From Stephanodiscus triporus (lineage: Eukaryota; Bacillariophyta; Thalassiosirophyceae; Thalassiosirales; Thalassiosiraceae), in NCBI GenBank assembly GCA_036939755.1, contig JALLAZ010000926.1, positions 1-11,213 of the forward strand: a stretch of DNA of 11,213 nucleotides, given 5' to 3'. Under the pieces are notes generated by a model. It saw only the letters and a program-made list of their open reading frames with translations, was not told where the DNA came from and did no database searches. Made by a program: the position numbers and the translations under genes. How positions within the stretch are numbered: the first letter of the stretch is position 1; the number at the start of each line of letters is the position of its first letter. Positions 1-8,600 of this stretch are shown one piece after another.

Positions 1-262
1 GAAGAAGGCTTCACGGGAAACGCTATTGAATTGATTGGTGAGGTCAAAGAATACTCCAGCGCGGGTTGGTGATGCGCCAAGAGACTGTGGTTGGGTGATA
101 TATTTGTCAACTTGGAGTTGTATTGTGTTGATAATTATATTTGGGGTTCCAACTGCATCGTACCAGTCAGCAAGAATGATGCTTGTTTGGAGGATGCACA
201 AGCCGATTTCCCTTCCCCCTGGCTCCAGCAATGGAAGCCGTGGTCGCGGCTTTGCTAGACAA
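1..262 (-). mobile_element. Reverse transcriptase fragment (probable non-LTR retroelement), truncated by window edge
   Basis: Read on the minus strand with codons aligned to positions 1-3, the frame is open from about 318 down to 1. It gives ...GLCILQTSIILADWYDAV... and then, at positions 57 to 1, VFFDLTNQFNSVSREAFF. The D-L-x-N-x-F-N-S-V-S-R pattern is that of reverse transcriptase motif A, whose aspartate (codon at 43-45) would be one of the catalytic metal-binding residues. The preceding block fits the region between the finger motifs and motif A. The catalytic motif with two aspartates (motif C) would lie beyond the left edge, so intactness cannot be judged. Upstream of about 262 the frame runs into a hairpin and short repeats, so coding homology probably stops there, leaving a 5'-truncated or decayed copy. 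The family is inferred from motif A alone; an unrelated RT class is possible. Confidence 0.65.
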
Positions 263-265
263 TAA

Positions 266-374
266 AAACTGCCACAGACAATGAAGTCGTTGTTGTCATC
301 CATTATCTGTGGCAGTGTTTATCGTCCGTCATCCATCGTCTGTGGCAGTGTCCATCATCTGTCGTCCGTCATCC
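266..374. repeat. Hairpin and short direct repeats beside the RT fragment
   Basis: CTGCCACAGA at 269-278 and its exact reverse complement TCTGTGGCAG at 306-315 form an inverted repeat with a 27-base spacer; with one mismatch the arms extend outward into A/T runs. The right arm recurs directly at 340-352 (TCTGTGGCAGTGT), and TCGTCCGTCATCC occurs at 322-334 and 362-374. The cluster sits where the reverse transcriptase frame loses its resemblance to protein, so it may mark an element boundary or a later insertion. Confidence 0.6.
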
Positions 375-955
375 GTCGTTGTGTCACTCCCCCCCTCTGC
401 TCTGCCATGGCTCCCCTCAATGGACCGCCTTGAACACCTTGTTGTGGTGCACAAGCAACATTGGCATCAGAAATGATCGGAAATGTTGACAACAACAACA
501 ACGGTGGCAGCATTGCATTCAATGGCGACGACAATGATGATGGCGGCAGTGGTGATGGTGACAACAGCAGTGAGGGCAGCATGGCTGTGGCGTGGTGGCG
601 GCTCTTGAGAGGTGGGGAGGGGGCTGTGAAAGGAGGGGTCAAGGGTGTTGGGGTGGTGTTTTGTATGGTTGTGGACAGTTTGGCAGGTGGTGGAGCACAA
701 GTGAAAGGGGCCAGCAAGTCCCCGTACGCATAATGAAATCGTTCCCATACGGGGAGTAACATATATTTTATATCGCAAAACACCACAAACGTGTATTCTA
801 CCAGGCAAGACACTCGTGCGAGATTTTGACAGCAAAAATCAACCACTAGTAATCTCCTGGCCTGAACTTAAATACTGGTATATTTTACCTATTTTCCCAA
901 TAATTACCATTCGCGGGTACTTCATTGCTTGGGAAGAATCAACCTTGATTTGTAA
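375..955. other. Non-coding, low-complexity intergenic stretch
   Basis: Positions 485-700 are rich in AAC, GGC and GGTGG-like triplets. Short frames are open on both strands here, but they encode only low-complexity Asn/Gly/Asp or Pro/Ser/Leu runs with no recognisable domain. Positions 735-955 are AT-richer and show nothing I can name. I regard the open frames as a by-product of composition. Confidence 0.5.
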
Positions 956-1208
956 ATAAGCTCCCCCTGGAGCGAGCTGACATCTTGGTTGCTGTTGGTA
1001 GTTTGAGGTTGGAGTTTACATTATTTGTAGCTCCCCCTAGACCATTATGGACACAAATAATATGTTCAATAAGCTCCTCCTGGAGCTGACATTTTTGATT
1101 TTTGTTGATAGTTTGAGGGCATTACGTACCCAAATAACATTTAACAAGCTCCCCCTGGAGCCAACATTTTGTTTTCTGTTGATAGGTTTAGGTTGATTCA
1201 TACCTTGG
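955..1208. repeat. Imperfect tandem repeats centred on a GCTCC-NCCT-GGAGC hairpin
   Basis: Three units begin AA(T/C)AAGCTCC and run on through CTGACAT...GTTGATAGTTTGAGG-like sequence. Their cores GCTCC-CCCT-GGAGC (960-973), GCTCC-TCCT-GGAGC (1073-1086) and GCTCC-CCCT-GGAGC (1148-1161) are each a 5-bp stem with a 4-base loop. A degenerate fourth core lies at 1030-1043. Spacings are 70, 43 and 75 bases. The stem is kept while flanking sequence and one loop base differ. It lies downstream of the 3' end of the helicase gene on the minus strand, so it could fall in that transcript's 3' region or in an unrelated element. Confidence 0.7.
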
Positions 1209-1382
1209 TCGAGATCGCTTTTCACCTTCTACATGGACACCGATACTTCTCCCTCCATGAGGCAGGCTGATGATGGCTGTATCCTGTTTGTTACCTTGTC
1301 TTCGTGCATTTGACGACAAGAGCGATGTAAGCACATTCTATATTATTGATACACTTGAATTTACAAACAGCAAATTTCTAGC

Positions 1383-4300
1383 CTAAAGGTGGTATCCGCG
1401 ATTACCTGTGTTGCTTTCTTCAGTTAACAACTCTCGGCCCCTCTGCTTCTTATTACTAAAAGGAAACATTGGCTTTAGTGGGGGCGGCATCGCCTTCAGC
1501 GTCGCAAGGTCGGGAAAAGAATACGAATGTCGTGATCCGGAATACGGCACCTGAATAACAGCCTCAGTCTCTCGCGCATGCTTGACAAGATCTCTCCAAT
1601 AGGGATTCACCATAATTGATTTTGTATTCGCTATGATGAAAAGGAAGTGCTTGCTGCGGGTCAGAGCTACATTCATACGTCTTACATCACTCAGAAACCC
1701 AATTCCCTTACTACCAGCGGCGCGAACGCAAGAGAAGATAACTATGTTCGCTTCTCTTCCCTGAAATGCATCAACGCTACTGATCTCCACAAATCGTTCG
1801 TAGCCAGCACCTAAACTATTAGAAAATGTGCGGCGCAAAAGCGAAGCCTGTTGGGCGTAGGGCGTAATCTAGGAGTCGTAATAGGTGAAGATACGGAGGG
1901 AGTGAGGGATGAAGACATGATTAGTTGCAAAGTCAATTATGCATACACCTTACATACCACAGCGACTCTTGAGCTGGCAGATTGCCCATCCGTTCCTCTC
2001 CTGAGACTGTCGAATAGGTGAAGCGCCAAGTGCGCTTCTGTTGTGTTTGATAGGCTTGTCCCACCCCGCTCTTCTGTGGACTCCAAGTCCAAGACAGTGA
2101 ATGACTGTCAAATTTTAAGGTGAAGGCATTGAGCACTCAAGAGGGCGTCATTTACAATTGTAACTTTCTCCGGCAAGAAATACAGTGGGCAACACTATAC
2201 TTACCTTGAACGCCTGGAATTTTCGAAAAACTGATCTTTTCAAAGGGTTTCCATAGTCAGGATGCTTGACATTCGGGCCATCAAGTAGCAGCCCACTGTA
2301 GAAAATTCGTCTAGGAAAATCTGATATCACGGGATGCATCCTGTACTGTGTGTCGAGCAGGTGGACGTCGTGTCCAGCCTCTTCCAGCCGCTGAAAAAGA
2401 CTGCGATCGTACTTGGTAGTTCTACCAGACACGTTGAAGATGGTCGCAGGAAGTTGCTGAAATCAGCATCAGGAATAAGATTGATGCTAAGCTCGTTATC
2501 AAATTCGATTAATGTCTCGTGTAAGAATGGCCGTCACTTACCTGCGGGTCTCCCACCAAAATAGCATGCTTGCTCCCGAGTTGCAAGCCAGCGAGGGTCG
2601 ACGGCTCTACGCTCTGTGCCGCCTCGTCTACTACCACTACTTCGAATTTGTTTGCCGCCTCCAGGGAGCGATTTCCGGCTGTGCCCAAAGTCGTCGTGAC
2701 GATGTGTGTATCATCCAAAATGTGCATCTCGACTTGTTGACGAATCGTATTCATGGAATGGCAATATGTACCGCCGTGGACCGCAGTCGAAACATCCCGA
2801 CAAAGATTAAGACGCTCGAGCTCCGTCGAAATGTTATTGTACCTCTCGACCAGCTTGACGACGCGGCTCACGAATTCCTTGTACTCGGGCATCGACTCCG
2901 GGGGGAAGTGTCGCTGTCCCGGCTCCGGCGGAGGCGGTACCTCGAAAGTTGTCGTCTTGTCCTTGTGATTGACGTAATACACGCGCGCCGTGTCCTCGTC
3001 GACGCGGATTTCCCATTCCTTCGCAAGCGGATAACCGACAGCTTTTTTCATCGCGTGCATACGTTGCCTCAGCCTCGTTATGTCCGAGTGGATTCGACGA
3101 CATTCGGCCTTGTGCCCTTCCATGGAGTTTTCCAGCTGTGTCAGATCCATGGAATTCGATATATAACTCTCCACCTTCTCCTCCAAGCAGACGTCCTTTA
3201 CCGATTCGCTCTGACCCCTCCCTATCCGAGCCATCGAAGGGTTGTAACGACGACCACTCCCGTCGACGAAGCCGTCCTCCATTATTTTCATGATAACGTT
3301 GTCGACGGCCGCGTTGGACGGCGCGCATACAAGTATCCGAGGTCGCTTTTTGGCGGCCCCGGAGAGCGATAGAGATGCACGCTTTCCGACCACGGCATCG
3401 AGCGATTCGGCGAGTTTTCTGACTTCATGAAAGTATTGATTCATCTGGCGAATATGAAGAGCATTCAGTAGCGCACAGAGCGTCGTCGTCTACGATGACA
3501 TTTTTTCATCAACATCGAGCAACGACATTCGATGAGAGGGGGAAAGGCGAGACGAAGAGAGCGGCAGCTTTGGCCGGGAGAAAACGATTATCTCTTCACA
3601 TCGATCTCACCTTGCCCGTACCAGGAGGTCCCTTGATCAAAGTGAACCCGCCCTCCCCGTATTCCATCGCCGACGCCGATATCGCACCCAGCTGGGACAG
3701 GTTAAACTTCCGCGACGCATACTCGGCGAATCCCTTCCCGAGGGCGGACGGCCCGCCCATCATCGAGAGTATATCCCTCTTCGCGCGCTTTTCGTCCGAG
3801 GGCGGATCGTTGGAATCTAGCCCTCCCGCATCGATTTCGGACCCCCTCTCGAATTTCGTCGGCCCCGCCGGCGCCCTCGACGACATTTTCGAGCCGAGGA
3901 TGTAATCCAACAGGGGGATGCTGTCCATCCTGCACAGGGCCGTGAACTCGCGCAGGGACGTGATGTTGCACCCGAGCTTCAACAGCACCATCTCGGACGT
4001 TCCGACGTCGGACCAAAGCTCCCTGGAAACCTGTACGATCAACCCCTCGATCGACCTGTGAGAGTACTCTATGTAGCCCACGATTCCGTATCTGGTCGGT
4101 TGCCGCGATTGTCCCTGCTGCTGCTGTTGTCGCTGCTGCTGCTGCTTCCGCTGCAAGAGCGTTCCCCTCGAAGCCTCCCAGACGTACGATTCCTCCCTCG
4201 TCAGGAGCACGATGTCGTTGGCTACGAACGACCTGTCCTTGTAATCGGACGACGGTGTCAGCACGTCCTTCACCCTCACGCCGACGCAATCCGACGAGGA

Positions 4301-5314
4301 GTGCACGTCCCTCCTCATCGGTTCGAGCGTCACCCTCACCGGACCCCTATCGAGCCTGCCGGCGCCCCCCTGCCAATGAGGCAAGTCGCCCGCGACCTCC
4401 GACAGGAGTTGCGCGCGCGCTTCCTCGAGGCACAGGGGCGCCCACAGGGCGCAGTATTCCCGGTAGGATCCGAAGGCATCCGGGAGCGGGGAGGATCCCG
4501 ACGACGACGACGACGACGACGTTCGCGGGCGCTTCGCATCCGCCCCCGCCCCGTCGTCGTCGTCGCCGCCGCCGTCGACTCCTCGAGCGGCCTTCGTCGT
4601 CGTCGTCCTCGTCGTCGTCGTCGTCGTCGTCATCCTGTCGTTCAAATCTCCCAAGAAGTTCCACGACGTCATGTTTTTCCAGTAATCCTTGGGGACTATC
4701 CTGTCGTAATGCCTGAGCAGCCTCGGCGCGTCCGGTCGTAGGAACCTGGCGGTGCCGGCGTTGGAAAGCAGGATGGACGAGAGCGATCCTCCTCCTCCTA
4801 CTCCTACTCCTACTCCCGCGGACGACCCCGCCGCCGCGACGACGGTCCGCGCGGTCGTCGCGGTCGTTTCGTCCGTCGCGGCATCGGATCGGGACGACGG
4901 ACGCGACGACGCGGGAGGGGCGGCGCCGGCGAACGCGCGACGACTCGTCGCCGTCGGGCGCTTCTGTCGTCCCGTCGTCGCGGAGGAGGAGGAGGAGGCG
5001 ACGGGTCGGGACGACGACGCGGCCTCGACGACGACGTCAACGACTACTCGCCCTCCTCGATCCGTCGACGATCGAGGAGGCCCGTCGTCGTCGTCATCGC
5101 CCATGGGCGTCCTTCGTCGTTTGTTGACACCGACGAGTCCGGACGACGACGACGACGCGGCTACGCGGGTCGATGTCGATGCATCGTTATTCCCTCTCAT
5201 CGACCCTCGAGGAGGAGGAGGAGGAGGAGGAGGCTTCTTCGTCGACATTCGATTCGCCAACTGGCGCTGCCTCTCCAAGACCTCGGCCTCCCGGGAAGAC
5301 GACGACGACGACAT
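1383..5314 (-). CDS. SEN1: SEN1/senataxin-type SF1B RNA/DNA helicase, five exons, 1178 aa
   Basis: Exons (minus): 5314-3611, 3489-2542, 2456-2205, 2104-1958 and 1868-1383 (TAG). Introns are 121, 85, 100 and 89 bp, all phase 0, GT-AG. This family unwinds nucleic acid 5'-3' in the nucleus, resolving R-loops and helping terminate RNA polymerase II. The N-terminus (1-280) is Ser/Pro/Asp/Thr-rich with basic KRRRTP and KRPRT patches. A Sen1-type block (FGSYREY...LCLEEARAQL) lies at 281-303, and SLREFTAL...LLDYIL at about 453-473. Helicase motifs: Q motif NLSQ (Q541), Walker A GPPGTGK (562-568), motif Ia (621-633), motif II DEAAQ (856-860), GDPQQLPAT (881-889), LLDTQYRMHP (917-926), SSVDAFQGRE (about 1047-1056), and arginine-finger block DVRRMNVALTRSK (1078-1090). 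All key catalytic residues are present, so the enzyme is probably active. A polyglutamine run lies near residues 391-400. The start is the ATG at 5314; upstream in-frame sequence offers only TTG. A WW-like domain interrupts the first RecA domain. Confidence 0.93.
2929..3033 (-). other. WW-like domain embedded in the SEN1 helicase core
   Basis: Within exon 2, between helicase motifs Ia and II, residues about 721-755 read as a WW domain. They contain L-A-K-E-W-E-x-R (first Trp, W727), an acidic turn, R-V-Y-Y-V-N-H (Y739, Y740, N742, H743), K-T-T-T-F (F750 where the second Trp is usual) and a terminal Pro run from P753. The spacing from first Trp to second aromatic is 23 residues, normal for the family. 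Both flanks look like long charged helices, so the domain seems to sit at the tip of a helical hairpin, which would correspond to subdomain 1C (the 'prong') of Sen1. WW domains bind proline-rich or phospho-Ser-Pro ligands. The loss of the second Trp is seen in some WW domains and may change ligand choice. Confidence 0.75.
4499..5310. repeat. Trinucleotide-rich tracts in SEN1 exon 1
   Basis: Runs of CGA/TCG and GAG/CTC triplets recur at about 4499-4521, 4594-4630, 5084-5096 and 5210-5233, with CTG/CAG runs nearby at 4108-4150. They encode Ser, Asp, Thr, Pro and Gln homopolymers of the disordered N-terminal part of the helicase. Because the triplets lack stops on the other strand, long antisense frames appear open here; these are not genes. 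Confidence 0.8.
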
Positions 5315-5330
5315 TATTGTCAAGTATCAT
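5187..5330 (-). other. Possible upstream ORF overlapping the SEN1 start
   Basis: An ATG at 5330-5328 lies 16 bases before the SEN1 ATG in another frame. It runs 47 codons to a TAA at 5189-5187, overlapping the start of the helicase frame. If transcription begins upstream of 5330 it could reduce initiation at the main ATG; if it begins between 5330 and 5314 it is irrelevant. The main ATG has the better context (A at -3, G at +4). Confidence 0.3.
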
Positions 5331-5648
5331 CGCTCGTTCTTATTATGGTATCGGTAGTGCGCGAGAGATGCGATCTCTACCTAATTATGGGGTGTTTCTC
5401 CCTTGGTGTTTTACTTCCCCCCCCGGTACCTGCTCCTCGGCGGATTCTTCGCATTTTATTTGTGTCGTTGTGTGGGGTATCGTACGATACGATTTATCGT
5501 AAGAGTGGGCGCGCGGCACACGCCGCGATCGAAAATCGCCTGCGGAGCGGAGGCGGAGGCGGAGCGAGGCCATCCAGCGGAAATTATATAAAATAATACA
5601 ACAACAAGATAATCAATACAACGCGCGGCAATCTTCGGGGGGATATAA
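5315..5648. promoter_or_regulatory. Divergent promoter region shared by SEN1 and the golgin gene
   Basis: The two start codons face away from each other across 334 bp, so this interval must hold at least the core promoters and 5' leaders of both genes. It contains AT-rich TATA-like sequence at 5582-5596 (ATTATATAAAATAAT), GATATAAATG directly at the golgin start (5641-5650), a perfect 14-bp palindrome at 5477-5490 and a C run at 5418-5425. The 5582-5596 stretch lies about 55-65 bases before the golgin ATG and could be its TATA box. No transcription start is visible from sequence alone. Confidence 0.65.
5477..5490. promoter_or_regulatory. Perfect 14-bp palindrome GTATCGTACGATAC
   Basis: The sequence equals its own reverse complement and lies near the middle of the divergent promoter. 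Eleven of its bases (TCGTACGATAC) recur at 10831-10841. A symmetrical site between two divergent genes could bind a dimeric regulator, but it could also be a dispersed genomic motif. Confidence 0.4.
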
Positions 5649-8600
5649 ATGTGGGGATCCCTCGCGCGCGGGATCACCGCGACTGTTCGCGAGACCGCCA
5701 ATTCGGCCGCGGAGTCCGTCGGCGCGAGGGACGTCCTACGTCGCGTGGGGGAGGTCGTCGCTCCCCCCCCCCGGGACTACGACGACGACGACGACGAATA
5801 CTACGACGACGACGATGATGGGGATGGGGGGGGATATTATGACGAAGACGAGGAGGAGGAGGAGGACGACGACGACGACGAGGGAGGAGGAGGAGGAGGA
5901 GGAGGAGGAGAAAACGTCGAGTGGGAAGAGGAGGAGGGCGGGGTGGAGTTCGAGGACGTCGTCGTCGACTACGACGACGGTCGTACGTCGAGCAAGGAGG
6001 AGGATGCAGCAGCAGCAGCAGCCGTCGCTTCGGACGACGATCGCGATGCGGCGGAGGAGGACGACGAGGAGGGGGGGGGGGGGAAGACTGCGTCGATGGC
6101 ATCGGAGGCGGAACGCGCGGAATCGGAGAGGAAACGAAAGGTCGCCGCAGAGTGAGTGAGATGATGCGCGTGTTGTTACGTCCTTTTGAGCTTTTTTCGC
6201 GTGCGCACGCACTTCTTCCTTCGAAATGACTTCGCGATATATTCACAAACACCCAAAAAACACACTCGCAGGGCCGAACGGGCGATGGAGGCCGATGCGG
6301 AACGATCGGAGAGGGCGCGTCCGGCGGCGGCCGAGGCGGCGAGGCTGGCCGAATCGGAGAGGGCGGAACTGGAGTCGGCCGAACGAAGACGGCAACGACA
6401 ACAGCAACAACAACGAAGACGGGAAGAGGAGGATCGTCGACTGGCCGAGGAGGGAAGACTCGCGGCGAGGGAAGTGCTAGCAGCGGAGGCGGCGAGGAAG
6501 AAGGCCGAACTCGAGAAGGAGGAACGAGAGCAAAACCGGAAGGAGGAAGAGGAGGAGGAGGAGGAGGCGCGGAAGAAGGCCGAACTCGAGAAGAAGGAGG
6601 AACGGGAGAGTCTCGAGCGCGATAGACTCATGAAGGAACAAAAACGGAAAGAGGAGGAGGAGGCGGCGCGGAAGAAGGCCGAATTGGAGGAGGAGGAACG
6701 GGAGAATCTCGAGCGCGATAGACTCATGAAGGAACAAAGACGGAAAGAGGAGGACGAGGTGGCGCGGAAGAAGGCCGAATTGGAGAAGAAGGAACGGGAG
6801 AATCTCAAGCGCGATAGACTCGTGAAGGAGCAAAAACAGAAAGAGGAGGAGGAGGCGGCGGTGGCGAGGAAGAAGGCCGAGCTCGAGAAGAAGGAACGGG
6901 AGAATCTCGAGCGCGATAGACTCATTAAGGAGCAAAGACGGAAAGAGGAGGAGGAGGCGGCGCGGAAGAAGGCCGAACTCGAGAAGAAGGAACGGGAGAA
7001 TCTCGAGCGCGATAGGCTCATTAAGGAGCAAAAACAGAAAGAGGAGGAGGAGGCGGCGGCAGCGGCGGTGGCGAGGAAGAAGGCCGAATTTCAGAAGAAG
7101 GAACGGGAGAATCTTGAGCGCGATAGACTCATGAAGGAGCAAAGACGGAAAGAGGAGGAGGAGGAGGCGCGCAGGGCAGAAAAAGAGCGCTTGTTTGTAG
7201 AAGAAGCAGCGGCGGCAAATAGGGTGGAGGCCGCAAGGACTGTGCGGGAGAGAGAGAGAGTTGGGCGCGAACGACTTACGGAAGTGCATCGACTTTTGGA
7301 AGAGCAGCGACTACAACGACAGGAAGAGGGGGAACTTGCTGGCCAACTTGCAAAAGGGGTGGTGGAGGACACAACATGCGTGGAGCTAGCCGGGCGAGAG
7401 AGGCTCGAAGAAAATGGGAGCTCAGAGCACGCACCAATGCAAGCAGAAGCAAAGGATTTTGCTGTTCAACAGTATGAGATCGAAGCAGCGAAGGAGAGTC
7501 TTTCCCGTAAATTGCTGGTGGAAGAGGTGAATGATGAAGCTAGGGAGGTCTACGACCAACTTGCGCGTGTGAATGAGGAGCGAGATCAACTCCAGAGTTC
7601 CAACAACGATTTGCAAACGCTTTGCGAGCAGCTCAGAGATGACCTCCATCGCGCTGCCGAGGCCATATCTAATCTGAAAGAGCAGGCCGCCGATCAAGAA
7701 GAAAAGGAAAGGCTGCGATGGGAGCAAGAGGTGCAGCGGGCGCAAGAAGAGGAAACCAATCTATTGGCGGCGACCAAATTAGATATGGAAATGCAAGTGT
7801 CAAATTTACGCGAATCAATGCAGGCGCAGATCGATTCTCTCGAGGCGGAATTAAACGAGGAGCGAAAGGCGTCGGTGGATCAGCAGCATGCATTACAGCG
7901 GCGGCTCGAGGAGGCGACAGCGCGCCTAACCGCATCAGAGTCGGAAACTTTGGCACTCGCATCCAAGAAGGAGGCCAAGGTGATAAAGCAGTTGCAGGCA
8001 TCACAAAAGGCCGCAGCGAAGGCCGTGGCATTGCTGGATAAGAAGGAAGAGGAAGTTCAGCAGCTTCAGCAGGTCATCGCCGACAGTGAGACCATTTTTA
8101 TTGTGATTTGTTTCGGTTGGTTGCTTTCCGTTATTCACGACTGCTTTCTTGTGTGTATCTCTCAATACCGAAGTGCGCGAGACGATGAAGAAAAATAAAC
8201 TCGAGGAAGAGGAGGCAGAAGAGGAGATGGACGAGTGTAAGCCTCAACGTTGTTAGAATTGATTTTTTCGTGCGCAACCCAATTATTTTCTATCTCGTTT
8301 GTTGTCTGATTTTCGATTTTACATCACAACGCACAACACTCATCTGATTCTGCTCAGTGCATCATGAGAATGAGGAGCTGAATCAAAGAGTAGCTAAATT
8401 ACAAAAGGAAAATATTGACATCAAGGCGAAGTTGGCATCCATGTCTGAGGATAGCGAGAAGCTAGGAGGCTTAAAGGTGCGATATCATATTAATCAAAAC
8501 CATCCGTCTCAATCTTCACTTGTCGATTTCTCATAGGATTTTTGTCTCTCTCGCAGATGGAGCTACAAATGCTAGAGGAGGAACTCCGACGGGAAAAGTC

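Noticed and set aside
355..846. 163-codon minus-strand frame in the left flank
   Set aside because: The product is Pro/Ser/Leu low-complexity with no family resemblance and several other frames are open over the same repeat-like DNA. It could be retroelement debris, but I cannot support a gene.
960..1161. CRISPR-like array
   Set aside because: Unit spacing is irregular (70, 43, 75), the bodies between hairpins are themselves related, and the DNA is eukaryotic.
1933..2136. Minus-strand 67-codon frame across helicase exon 4
   Set aside because: It is the wrong frame: the frame that splices from exon 3 to exon 5 reads SFTVLDLESTEERGG... and ends VAV before ITPYAQQ, as expected for the second RecA domain.
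2512..3372. 286-codon plus-strand frame opposite helicase exon 2
   Set aside because: The minus strand shows helicase motifs Ia, II and III across the same bases; the plus-strand product has no recognisable domain.
4058..5357. Long plus-strand open frames opposite SEN1 exon 1
   Set aside because: They encode Arg/Ser/Asp homopolymers produced by the stop-poor GAC/TCG triplets. The minus-strand reading carries conserved helicase-family sequence and splices correctly.
5674..7372. Minus-strand serine-, leucine- or proline-rich open frames opposite the golgin
   Set aside because: These are mirror images of the Lys/Glu/Asp-rich repeats; no domain, and the plus-strand frame joins through introns to a GRAB domain.
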